Of a stretch of DNA of 64,000 nt, positions 43,242 to 54,673 are shown piece by piece. The notes beneath the pieces were generated by a model, which saw nothing but the letters and a program-made list of their open reading frames with translations, ran no database searches and was not told where the DNA came from. Numbering within the stretch: position 1 is the first letter of the stretch; each line of letters starts with the position of its first letter. A program made the position numbers and the translations under genes. Origin of the DNA: Utricularia gibba (Eukaryota; Streptophyta; Magnoliopsida; Lamiales; Lentibulariaceae); assembly GCA_002189035.1 (NCBI GenBank), contig NEEC01000008.1:2108001-2172000 (forward strand), given 5' to 3'.

Positions 43242-44231
43242 TCATGAAATACACTTGGTTTTCAAAGGGGTGGATGCAGCAGTGTTCACTTGTCTGGATA
43301 AATAGGCTTCATAAATCTGCACAACCACTCGAGGATCCTTCTCCACAAGCTCTATGTACTCTTCACGCTTGCTGAGCTTGTCCATGTTCTCCATGATCAA
43401 CAACAACGCGGTTTCCTGCAACTTGCTTGCTCCATGTTGGTGAGCAAAAGCATAGATTGGGAGGGAGTTCTCCCAATTCAGTTTCGACATCAGATATCCC
43501 TCGCAGTAAATCTTGAGATGCTTCACTTGGTATTTCTCAGCCAAAACTAAGAGATCACAGGCCAATTGCTCGTCGAGGGAAGCTTCAGCGGAGTATAGAT
43601 AATTCACAAAGGCTCGAAGCGCTTCATAGGAGACGTCGCTGATTTTGATCGTTCCGCTGAGGCTTTCCTCCATTTCATTCTCCAGCATCGCCCGGAAAAC
43701 TGGAGAACGACTTGCCTGCTCCAGAAACAAGAAATTAAAACCAGAGATGTGTTTTTACGCGCAAGAAGAACTACGAATCGAGTTATTAAATTGTACCAGA
43801 AGAGCCCTATGGGCGGGGATTGCAGGCGATGTACATTGAGGTTTTCTTGAGTCCGGCGGAGTAGAGGCAACCAAAACGACGTCGGAGAAACATGATGTGT
43901 CAGGCTTTGAAACGCCGTTGGGGCCAACACTGAGCAATCGCAGAAAGTTGACCTTAGCCTTGAGTTCATCGATTTCGCGCTTGAGTTCCTTCTCCGCCTC
44001 TCCGGCTTCGTCATAGCAATCGCGACACGTTCCGGCCTCTCGATCGCAGTACTCCTCCTTACAGGACAGGCAATTCAGCCTCAGCAACGCTCCCTCGTCG
44101 TCGTCGTCCTCCGCGTCCTCCTCATCGTATTCCTCGTCAGTCTCCGGATTCGGATCCGCAGCACGCCGCCGATGCTCCTGCTCGTGCCTCAAACGCCGCA
44201 TCATTTCCGATTCCCGTCCACGTTGCGACAC
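43242..44231 (-). CDS. BTB/POZ domain protein, At4g08455 type
   Basis: Two exons, 44231-43797 and 43715-43242, joined in phase 0 (HRALL|ASRSPVF), encode 302 aa. The N-terminus has acidic and Arg-rich stretches and a Cys cluster (CLSCKEEYCDREAGTCRDC) that may bind zinc. A coiled coil (EAEKELKREIDELKAKVNFLRL) follows, then the BTB domain (FSDVVLVAS, IPAHRALL, SPVFRAMLENEMEES, ALRAFVNYLY), split by the intron. A BACK-like helical tail (YCEGYLMSKLNWENSLPIYAFAHQH, LVEKDPRVV) completes it. BTB proteins of this type are adaptors for CUL3 ubiquitin ligases. The Arabidopsis match is shorter at the N-terminus, where this protein has an extra acidic stretch. Confidence 0.92.
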
Positions 44232-45609
44232 TGTGCCCTTGTTTTTTCCTTTTCTTTTTCACTAGTACCCGGTACCCCGTTCCCTTCAAGAATGCGTTTG
44301 CAAGGTGGATATTGTAACGAAATACAGCAGAAATTACACGTGGCGATTATGGATTGGTCCATATGAAAAAAATGCATTATAAAATTAATTAAATTTTTAT
44401 TCGATTTTAGTAATCTAAATTTGTTTAGGCCTGATGGCGTGTTATATCATATACATTATTTCTAATTTTAATAAATTTTATTTAATTTTTAATTTTTAAT
44501 CTTTAATTCAATATCCACAGAACAAGGGTCTGATGAGTCACGAGCCACCCACGTGAGGGTGGAAAAGAATAAATAATAAATGCAGAGAGTTTCCGTTAGG
44601 AGGAGGGAGCTGCAGCCCTATCCCCTACCTCTGCGATCGTTCCACCCTTCACCCTCAACTTACCCTTTCCGGCGGATGAATGCTCATAATTCGAATGCCC
44701 AGCAGCTGCTAATTCCATGTTCTATTAGTAACGATGACTTTACTTAGAACAAGGAGCTGGCAAACGTTGCCCTTACTGGTGTGGGGGCCTCGCTCCTTGT
44801 GCAGCTGCCGGAACTGGAAATGCTCCGGAATATTGTACTGGGGTGGAAGCAATGTGCCCCGCTGGCTCACTGCTTTTGGTTTTCCATCAACACCAGTTTC
44901 CTTTCCTTAAAACCAACTGCATTATCTACATTTGCACTACACCCATCATCACACTTCTTCCCCTAAACTCAAATTCCATGGTGGAGTTGAATCAAACGAA
45001 AACAAAGCAAGCAAAACAGAACTATTTTCGTATAGAACGGAGGAATTTAAATGAGGCTCTCGTTGTTTGTTAGATGTTTAACTATTTCGTATTTGAACTA
45101 AGCAAACAGACTCAATCTATTTGAATGCAAAACAAAGTTTTTTTTTTGTACAGCAGAACAGTTGCAGAAAACCTAGTGGAGGAAGAAGAACAGCTTTGCC
45201 AACTTGCGTATGAAACAGCAGTTAGAAAAGGATGTTTTTTCTTTTTCAATTTCAGTTGCGTGGAAGGATACACAAGTTGGTGTGATTAAAACCCTAAAAA
45301 TATCAGCTGTAAGGGGAAAATTCCGTTCCCAGTCTCTCATTCTCTTGCTTACTGCTTTTTCCTTCAAACCCGCCTCATGTACTCATCTATGTATGTATGT
45401 ATGCATTTCCTTGTGGGGCTTCTTTCTAATCTCTCATATAGTACCAAATCTTTCTTTAACTGCTCCCACAGATGAAATAAGGTTGATCCTCATGCACTCA
45501 GCTCAGTTTTCCTTAAACCAGAAACCTCAAGCTCACAGTGGCCAGTTTACTTCTTTCTTTTGATTTCTTCTGTGGGTTTTCAGGGCTTAAACAGAGTGGT
45601 GCATCAAAT
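44232..45609. other. Divergent spacer between BTB (-) and MADS (+) genes
   Basis: 44370-44520 is AT-rich. A CCCACGTGAG box lies at about 44550. 45130-45600 is probably the MADS leader. Short frames are not convincing and no other gene is seen. Confidence 0.45.
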
Positions 45610-46833
45610 ATGGGACGCGGGAAGATTCAGGTGAAGAGGATCGAGAGCACCACTAGCAGGCAAGTGACCTTTTCGAAGCGAAGGGCTGGGCTAATGAAGA
45701 AAACGCATGAGCTTTCTATTCTCTGTGATGCCCAGATTGGGCTGATTGTCTTCTCAAGCAAGGGCAAGCTCACTGAGTACACCACACCCCCTCTAAGGTA
45801 TGATATAGATATGAATCCCTTGGCAAATCTGGAAAGAGATGAAGATCTCAGAGAATGTGGCATATTTCTTACAAGGATCTTGATCTGCTTTCTCTTTTTG
45901 TTTTAACAGCATGAAGGAGATTATAGACAGGTACTCTAAGATGCAAGGGATTCACATTCCAGACAACAACGCTGCAGCTGGATCCTCAATGGGATTGTAC
46001 AATGTATGTAGCTGCAGTCTTTTTGTTTTGAAAGCGTCCTCATTGTATAATGATGTTTGTTTTCAGGAACAAATGTACCAGGAGCTTGCAAGGATGAAGA
46101 AGGAGACCTTGAATCTTGAATTAAGCCTTCAGAGGTACAAGGGAGATGACTTGTGCAGCGTGCAGTTCGATGAACTGAATCGAATCGAGCAGCAGCTCGA
46201 GCATTCCGTTCTCAAAGTTCGATCCCGGAAAGTACAAAAAACCTCTTTTTTCCCTTAGAATCAACACTTCTAGACTAGCCCACATGGTCACTCATCCCAC
46301 ACTGATTTCTTTCATTTGCAGTTTCAACTTCTCCATGAGCAGCTTGACAATCTGAAGAGAACGGTATATTGCCAAAGTTCTTTTTTTTTTTTTACATAAC
46401 CAGGTTGCTTAAGTCACTGTAATTTTGCGAGTTAGGAGAGTATGCTGGAGAAGGAGAACCAAGAGATGTACCAATGGGTAAAGCTCCCTTCTCTTCCTTC
46501 ACATTACAATCACCATCTTCTAAAGGCCTGTTTTAATTTGAGGATCAGCTGATGAGCAACCAGCTTCAGAAGCAAGCAGAAGTTGAGAGTCAGCAGCAGG
46601 GAATAGCAGATCTGAAGCTGGTGGATCAGCAGCAGCCATTGCTGAACCAGTTCCTCTTCTCCAGAGAAGATCTTCAGCTAGGAACCCTCCCTCTCCATCC
46701 TCACGCTTACCGTCTCCAGCCGGCGCATCCAAATCTCCAAGACTTTGGCTTGGGTATACCTTATTTCACCTCATCTTCTGATTGCAACATTGGGGCTGGC
46801 TCTAGCCATGTTTACTCTCGTTTTGCAGGTTGA
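45610..46833 (+). CDS. MIKC-type MADS-box factor, B-sister-like (TT16/FBP24)
   Basis: Six exons: 45610-45797, 45910-46003, 46067-46231, 46322-46363, 46436-46477 and 46549-46833. They sum to 272 codons (271 aa) in frame. The MADS domain is [53 protein letters not shown]. An I region and K domain ([57 protein letters not shown]) follow. The C-terminus contains [15 protein letters not shown], a PI-motif derivative, which together with QIGLIVFSS points to the B-sister clade controlling ovule and seed-coat development. The paired 42-bp exons 4 and 5 are the standard MIKC layout. PISTILLATA-type membership is less likely because of the long C-terminus. Confidence 0.9.
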
Positions 46834-47294
46834 TTCTTTGATCAAACTTGAGCATGAGGATTGAGGAGAGGCACTGGGGACATGTTTATATATTTATGAT
46901 GCTCAAAACTTTATAGCTGCTAGTTCTCAAGTTTACATTTGAGCCTGTTTCGTACTCAAAAGATGTCTCCTGCAATCTCACAAGCGTGCGTTAGTCTATG
47001 GGCTTTTGGGCCTCATTCAATTGGAAATGGACTCGGAGAAATATTTATGAGCCTCGTTTAATTGGGCTTACTGCTAGAACCTCAATTTTGACCTAAATTC
47101 CCAATTTCGGGATTCCATAACGTATTTAATCCTTTGGAGCTCAAATAGAATCTTCACTGGCGGTAGACTCGAGGTACAAAGGTTACTTCTCCAGCACTCT
47201 ACAACCGGAAGCATCCCTTTTTTTTTTTTTTTTTTTTTACTTCCTTCGAAACTTTGGCTTAGATTCCGGGTACAGGGTTAAGGGTACCAGAAGA
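46834..47294. other. Spacer between MADS and PDI genes
   Basis: Probable MADS 3' UTR and PDI promoter/leader. A T-run of about 20 bases lies at 47217-47237. No other gene. Confidence 0.5.
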
Positions 47295-49849
47295 ATGGCA
47301 ATCCAAAGCATTCGGTCGTCGCCGAAAACCGTGGAATCCATGGCGGTTTTGAGGAGCTTTGCGATCTCAATCGTCGTTGTTTTCTCATTACTGGCTCGGA
47401 TGTCCGTTTGCGAGCTCGGTGCTGCAGAGGACGCCGATTCGAAGGAGTTCGTTGTCACTTTAGATGCCACTAATTTCACCGAGTTTGTCGCCAGACACGA
47501 GTTCATCGTCGTCGAGTTTTATGCGCCTTGGTAGGGCTTTCTAGCTTTTGCGAAATGCTTCTCGAACCTCCATTTCTGCAAATTAGTAGTCCTCATTTAC
47601 GTTACTCCGTTCAATGGAAAAGTGTGGTTGCCGGTTCTGTTGGTTTGCCGTGACATCGACATATTTCATTGTGTTAGGATGAAGGCCACAGTTGATAACA
47701 TTTTAATACAATTACCTTTTGATGTTCCACGACAGGTGTGGCCACTGCAAGAAACTTACTCCCGAGGTATGGTCCATTCCCTGAAGGCAGTGGTTTAATC
47801 TTTGGTTTAGAGCCGGTTCACTGTCCAACCGGTTCAATAATACAGGGGGTGGATTGGATGTGTAGATCTTTAGTTTTTCACTGAAAAAGTTCTTTACATT
47901 TCCAGTATGAGAAAGCTGCCTCAGTTCTGAGTTTTCTGGAGCCACCAATTATACTGGCGAAGGTTGATGCAAGTAATCAAAAAAGTAAAGCCCTTGCCGC
48001 GGATTTCGATGTTAGAGGTTACCCCACTTTGAAAATACTGAGATATGGAGGTAGCGCTGTTCAAGAATACAAAGGGCCTAGAGATGCTGATGGGATTGTG
48101 AATTACCTGAAAAAGCAAAGTGGTCCAGCATCTTTGGAATTTAAATCTCCTGAAGATGTTGAATCGGCTATGGAGAACAGTCAGATAGTCATTGTGAGTT
48201 CCTTCTGCTCTTTACACTCGCTCTCTCAAGCCATTGTTATAGGATACTCTTTTTATCGCCATAGGTTGGTGTGTTTCCAAAACTTACTGGTGAAGATTTT
48301 GAGAACTACACCAAGGTGGCTGAGAGATTACGTGCTGATTATGAGTTTCGCCATACTTCGGATCTTAGTATTCTTCCTCGTGGGGATTTACCAGTTTCAG
48401 GACCTGTTGTCAGATTGTTTAAACCCTTTGATGAACTCTTTGTAGATTTCCAGGTACACTATTCCTCCATTTGCTTTTGCTGCAATGTTCTGTCATTCCT
48501 GACTCAAGCCCAAGTGTCCTGGTTCGGAGTGGTGTGTTTACAGGACTTTGAGGTCGATGCCTTGGTCAGATTTGTTGAAGAAAAGAGCACTCCAATTGTA
48601 ACTCTTTTCAACAAGGATCCAAAGAACCATCCTTTCGTTAACAAATTTTTCAACAGCCAAAACGCCAAAGTACCTGACATTTCCTTTATTCGATTAATGT
48701 AACCATATGATGGTGATGGGGGCTTGGTTTATGGTCATGATTCTGAGAAGCATTTCTGCGTTGATTTATTCACAGGCGATGCTATTTCTGGACTTTGGAG
48801 CTGATTACTTTGACATCTTCAAAGATAAATATCACGAGGCAGCTCAGCTTAACAAGGGCAAAAATTTGAGCTTTTTGACGGGTGATGCGGAGGCTAGCCA
48901 TGGTGCATTCCAGGTTTGAGCATATCAAGCTCTCTTTCACCATGTCCATCAATCGAAAATGTTCTGGCTGCTGATAATTCCACTCCGTACATAGTACTTT
49001 GGACTGAAGGAGCATCAGGTGCCCCTCGTAATCATCCAAGCCATAGATGGAGAGAAATACTTGAAAGTAAATATCGAACCTGACCAAATCTCACCTTGGA
49101 TGAACGACTTTAAGGTGAACAATTTCTGCCCATGGTTTACATGCTTCTTTTAGCCATGATATACTATACTTATCCGTCTCGTGGTTGTTGATGCTACAAA
49201 AGGATGGCGTACTGCAACCATATTGGAAATCAGAACCTATTCCTGAAGTTAACGATAAACCTGTAAAAGTTGTGGTGGCCGACACCCTGCATGACATGGT
49301 TCTTAAATCTAGCGTAAACAGTAAGGATCACTGCATTGCTTGTAGTACACAATCCTTCTGACCCTTTCTGATCATATACGTCTGCTACTTCTAGCTCTGA
49401 CTCATCTTACCACTCTTGCTTGCAGTTTTTCTGGAATTTTATGCGCCATCATGTACCCACTGTAAAAAGTTGGCTCCAGTCTTAGACGAAGTGGCTGCTG
49501 AGTTGGAGAATGAAACTGACATCACAATTGCCAAAATTGTGAGAGCTTTTCTTTTCTTCTTGGTTCAGTTTTAAAAGACGGAAAGGATACTGAAATCCAG
49601 TTTGAGAAATCCCGACCTTGTTCTCATGTATTATTTGATTGGTTGCAGGATGCCACTGCAAATGACATTCCCCAGGATGTCTTCGAGGTGAAGGGATATC
49701 CAACATTATATTTCAGATCGTCAACAGGCATTACATTGAAATACGAAGGAGATAGGACGAAAGAAGCCATAATAGAGTTCATTCGGAAGAACAAGGCAGC
49801 TGTAGCAGCAACAGCAGCCCCCGATCATCCACCTAAAGATGAACTCTAG
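47295..49849 (+). CDS. Protein disulfide isomerase, KDEL type (PDIL1-1/1-2-like), with CTHC second site
   Basis: Ten exons: 47295-47530, 47736-47766, 47906-48193, 48265-48453, 48544-48669, 48776-48913, 48995-49114, 49203-49320, 49426-49538 and 49649-49849. They give 520 codons with consistent phases. A signal peptide (core [17 protein letters not shown]) precedes an a-b-b'-a' build. The a domain has FYAPWCGHCKK, its Trp codon split by intron 1. The a' domain reads [11 protein letters not shown], so the usual Trp is Ser and the usual Gly is Thr. The end is KDEL, so it stays in the ER lumen, where it forms and rearranges disulfides. ATG 47340 (MAVLRSF) is an equally good start and gives a more typical signal peptide. 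Confidence 0.94.
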
Positions 49850-49961
49850 GTTAATGTTCAGGTCAGAAACTGCATATCTTTCCACTTTTTACACCGAGTC
49901 CCATATTAAAGAAAGATGGCACGACCGTAGCTGCACCTGAACCACGCACCCCTGGACATTT

Positions 49962-51183
49962 TTACATTGGTTTCCAAGCTGACAGCAGTTCCTGGAACAA
50001 TTCTACCACAAGCTCGCGATCTGCCTGCTTGAAGAAATTACTCATTTCTTCTCTAACATCATAAATTTTTCCGAAATCAAGGAGGTACGTCAAGCACCCC
50101 TTTTTAATTTATCTAGTTGATAGAGCCAGGCCTCTTGCAGCCTTTCGAGCACATTCCCTGAGTTTATGTCCTCTAACAGGCTTTCTTCACATGCATCCTT
50201 GAGATCAACAATATCATACTTGTTGGCTGCAGCCAACAATGACAACCTGTGCTTCCAAAAATCCCCAGGTTTTATCGTCCCGTATAAGTACCTCAGGAGA
50301 GCCATGCAAGATTCCACTGTCATGTCATCAATGTCAATCGTGGAAGACTCTTTCTCCCTCAAGTCATGTTGGAACATGCTGCAGAAAACAGGAGAACTTG
50401 CAGAGAGAATAGCCTTGTGAGCCCTTAGTGTTCCATTAGCAGTATTGATATCAACATCCGCAAGAATCAACTCCTCCAGCATGTGGGAGAGGCATCTCAG
50501 AGAGCTTTGAGTTGCAAGATGCTGCGTTGAGCCGTCAATGGGCCATATCGAGCTCGGTTCCCCGCCCTGGAATGAAACATGAAGCCACTGAAACGTCTCT
50601 TGATGGATGGATATGAATCAACCTTAAAAAGTTACAGGAGCCTCACATTCACAGGACAGATTTTGAGATCCAAGAACTCAACGTCGATTATAAACCTGGA
50701 TGACGTGTTGATATCAACCGAGCAGGCAAAGTCATCACTTGTCCGGAGCAGCCTTTCGTGAACTGCACTTTCCAGAAAGCGAGCTGCAGTGAACAGAACG
50801 CAAAGAGCCTGAAAAGCGGAGAATTCGTAGATTCAATCACCTGGTGAAACGTAGGGTCTGCGGTTGGATCCGGAGGTTGTGACCCGAAAAATGAAGCGCG
50901 CGATTGGCGGCTGCTCCTTGGAGACCCGCGATGACTCCGGAAAAAGCCTGATGAACGTGGAGCGGTTCCTCTCCACCGTCAAATGCCTGCGAAAGTGGGA
51001 GAAGGAAACAAGAGTCGAGAATCAGGAACAATTTTAGGAACTTCCCGAACATCCAGAAATTTCCGACCAGTTCCAAATGCCCATTTTGAAGGGATCCGAT
51101 CTTTTGTAGGATGCAGTTACTCCGAAGCTGTCGATTTTCCATTGCGCCAGTCTTGCTATGGTTTCCACCTTCAAGTCCGCCAT
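49962..51183 (-). CDS. BTB/POZ protein, At1g21780 type, one frame break
   Basis: Four minus-strand exons: 51183-51068, 50986-50841, 50783-50647 and 50566-49962. The N-terminal TRAF/MATH-like part reads ARLAQWKIDSFG...YKRSDPFKMGIWNW, HLTVERNRSTFIRLFPE and FIIDVEFLDLKI. The BTB domain reads DVDINTANGTLRAHKAILSASSPVF and TVESCMALLRYLYGTI, followed by SLLEDINSGNVLERLQEAWLYQL. The frame is lost at 50101-50105, where a sixth A on the coding strand would give KLKKGCLTYLLDFGKIYDV and a 334-aa product ending SAWKPM. Such proteins pair with CUL3 in ubiquitin ligases. It lies tail to tail with the PDI gene, 112 bp apart. From memory the Arabidopsis pair At1g21750/At1g21780 has similar neighbours. Confidence 0.9.
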
Positions 51184-52066
51184 GCCTTGTTGATCTAACC
51201 CTATGAAAGGAATCAGAAGCCACAGCCCTAGTCGTTGTTAGTGCTGGTAGTTGAATGTGGATGGAAAGAGGCGCTTTCTCGCAATAATGGTATTTTCGAG
51301 GGGTTTTGGAGAATACCATTGGGGGCTTCTTTAGTAAAGAATTGTTTCAGTGCGATGAGGATGACAGGGGAGGAGAACAAGGTTGTGTGGAACGAGGAGA
51401 AGCGCGAGACAAAAATATATATATATATATTTGGTTAACAGGTATTTAAAATAAAATTTACAATTATTATTTATATGACTATTTTCAATATTTTTTATTT
51501 TCTTAATTGTATGAAAATAAAAATTAGAAATAATAAAGTTTTGATATCATAAGAGGTAATTTTTATTAAACCTATGTAATATGTTAGTTATTATTTAAAA
51601 AATAAGATATGCTTATTTGATTTATCAAATCAAATGTATATATATTTTTATTAAATCCAAAGTAATCAAATGTTTTAAATGAATACTAAACCAGCCCAAG
51701 AGTTGAAAAATACCTGATTTAGGTGATTTTGCAGGAGGCAAAGGCGTTTGTTTCAAAGAACCCTTCTTGGAACTCCTGTTGTACAAGGAAGAAACTGGGT
51801 GTGATCTGTGAAGATCGTATTCGGGATTGCTTGAATATTTCTGTCTAAGCTTCCATTTTTCTGTTCTGTTACACGAACTCCTGTGTGGATCCTTTTGACA
51901 TCATCCATCCCATTCGACTTCCCAACATCACAACCGGTTCAAAATCAGCGGCTAATGCAACTGACACAACCACACCGATTCATGATTTCTCGGCAAGGTC
52001 GATAGATATCAACAACTGATTCATGTCCACCGGCACAAAGATCCCCATACAGCAAATTTAAGCTAT
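51184..52066. other. Spacer: BTB upstream region and SGT 3' flank
   Basis: 51184-51400 is the BTB promoter/leader. An ATATATATATATATAT microsatellite lies at about 51415-51430 and 51430-51700 is AT-rich. 51720-52066 is the probable 3' UTR of SGT. No gene was found here. Confidence 0.45.
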
Positions 52067-54411
52067 TTAAGCATCGGACCTTCTGGTGGAGTCATTCTGT
52101 GGCTGGTTCCGGTGAAATGGTGCCTCGGTGAACACGCCCATGGATCTCAGAGCATCCGAAATCCCCGCTAGATCGGTATTGATGGTTGCGTTCCCAAAAA
52201 CCCTGGTGGTGCCCATATCATTGCGAGCGCCACCTTCTCTTGCACTTGCCTCATTCCTGTTTTCGGATGCTTCTCCTTGGGGTGCATTGAACAGAGTATT
52301 GAGGTCAATAGAACAGCTTCCTCCTGTAACTGGAACATTTACGCATGGAGTTTGGAAGAGGACACGCCCACTTCTTTGCTGCTGCTCCTGGAGTTTCTGT
52401 TCAGCAACCTGTAATGAAATTGTAGCACACCATAAAATGCTTGCACAACTATAACCAGAATTTAAAGTTGCAAAGCTGCCATGTGGTACACCAGCCCTTC
52501 GCCTAGAGCAACATTGCCACTAACCCTTATATTCTCTTTCAGAGAATCGTTGCCAGGATCAAGTTGCAAAGCTGCCATGCAGAAGATAATTGTATTGGAG
52601 TCTGAAATGTTAACCAGTATGTGTGCTACACACTCAGATGTAAATACTAACCTTTCTTAAACCCCTTATCAATTGCATCCCTGTACTTTTCTTGAGCATA
52701 GTAAGCAAATCCCAAACGACTGTAAGCCTTGCTATAATTTGGATTGACTTGTATAGATTTCAGGCAATCTTGAACTGCTTTTGTGTAATCTTGAACCTGA
52801 GTATATGCTGCTGCCCTAACCGCACATGAGAATTGAGATAATTAGAAGGGAAAACTTCAGTCAACATATGCACAACACCACTGATTGCCTTTTACTCAGA
52901 AAACGCATTGTATTCGTAAGGATACATGACACAATTGTGAAGCAATTAAATACCATGAGGGATATGAATATGCTCCTAACCTGTTGCAATAATATACATC
53001 ATTCTTCTCAGAGAGGGCAATAGCAAAAGTATATAGGTCAATTGCTTCCGAATAAACTTTAGACTGCATGGCCTTGTTACCTACAATGAATAACTTTATC
53101 TACTAAGAGAAGACAAATTGATCCTTTACTGATGCTATGATTTTATTCATTCGGAATGCATGCATAAGAACGTTATTAAAGGCACATAAAAGGATCCCAA
53201 ACACCTGATAAGACAAAAAACAAGTGGCATAAAAATACATTCTGAAAATGAGCACCTTGTGCTTTGAAGGTCTCAGCAAGAGTATGCTTATTAGAAGTAT
53301 CGCATCTGGAGGTTTGCATTTCCTGAAACCATTGTGTTATATGATACAAGATAAAAACGAAACATTCTTCATGCAATCCATATCCACTTTATTGAAACAT
53401 TAAACTGCAGCAAAGAAAAAGTTAAGCATAATATGAAGTAATAAAAAACGCCTTAATACCTTGAAAGCCCTATGAAAAAATTTTGTTGCCAAATCAAGCT
53501 GGAGTTGATCATCACTGCCATCAGGAAGCCGTCTGAAATAGTTTATCTTTTCTAGAGCACTGAAAAATGTCCCAAATAGCTCATCGCTCACTGCAAGGTC
53601 AACAAAAAAAGAGTAGTGAGAAAAAGGCAACTGAATGCAAGGAGGGAGATGAGACAATTAGGCCTCTATAAATATGCTTATGAACTCCCAAAATTCTCCG
53701 CCTCACCAACTGCATCCGTCTCCTTCCCATTGCGCACATTCTGATGAAGAGAATTGTGAAGTTAGGATTCAATTACAAACAATCACTAGAAGCACAGGTG
53801 CATTGCCGATCATATGTGTTCATGGTGCAAGGCACATACAAATTAATGAAAACACAGTAAAATGCACAAAAGAAACATGTGATAATCACTCAGAAGAAGG
53901 TAGGTAGAACATTTGACTAAAAAAAAAGCATCAATAATCCAAGTATATCTAATAGTTCAAATAAGCATCGGAACATAATTGGTCAATCACAAGGATAGGT
54001 AGAAACCGATGCCTGAGAAGCAGCCAAAACTACCTCTCCCAGCGAACGAGATGGTTGACCAGTAAATGCCACATTCTCGGTAGCACTGTCCGTGATCCCA
54101 TCGAGAGAACGAAAAATCCTTACTAGAGAATCACTGCTAGTTGGATCATCAAGAGAAGACTTATCAATATTGAAGACTTCCGACAAACAGTCCTTGGCAA
54201 CATCAAGCGCTTCGGTATCAACTCCAGAATGCAGTTCAACTTCCAATAAAAAAAAATCACACAAAAAACAATCGAAGTTTAGAAAAATTGGTGCTGGAGG
54301 TATCTCCTAAGCATACGACGGAGTTGTAAAATAGTCACCTGTGTTGAGGAATTGGAGGAAAGAACGAACGATCCGTTGAGAGAGGGGAGAATCGACCTTC
54401 AGATTCGCCAT
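52067..54411 (-). CDS. Small glutamine-rich TPR co-chaperone (SGT/SGTA)
   Basis: Nine minus-strand exons: 54411-54339, 54239-54034, 53740-53707, 53590-53460, 53322-53256, 53080-52981, 52815-52652, 52571-52525 and 52408-52067. They sum to 388 codons (387 aa). The N-terminal dimerisation part reads SPLSQRIVRSFLQFLNTVELHSGVDTEALDVAKDCLSEVF. Three TPR units follow (NKAMQSKVYSEAIDLYTFAIAL, AAAYTQVQDYTKAVQDCLKSI, KAYSRLGFAYYAQEKYRDAID), then a Gln-rich linker (QKLQEQQQR). SGT hands tail-anchored proteins to the GET pathway and binds HSP70/HSP90 through its TPRs. It shares a promoter region with GET1, the membrane receptor of the same pathway. Confidence 0.93.
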
Positions 54412-54673
54412 GGAAGTGAAGCTAGAGACAGTACGTCAAGAATGAATAGGGTCTACCTATTTGTAGAACCGAATGATAATAATAATAATAAAAGCGAAAA
54501 ACTGCTCCGAAAGGCAAAACATTAAGAAAACCTCGTCTTTTTTACAAACCGGAGTCATCTTTGCATCTCCATTGTGGAAGCTGCGTCAGCAAACATCCAC
54601 GGCGTTGTTGGCGATCTTCCACCGGGAAATATCGTGTTCTGTAAAGATCAAAAGGTACCAACGCAATTAAGAT
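54412..54673. promoter_or_regulatory. 262-bp bidirectional promoter between SGT (-) and GET1 (+)
   Basis: The start codons of the two genes are 262 bp apart in divergent orientation. The interval holds an AAT microsatellite (about 54474-54491) and no clear TATA box on either side. Confidence 0.55.
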
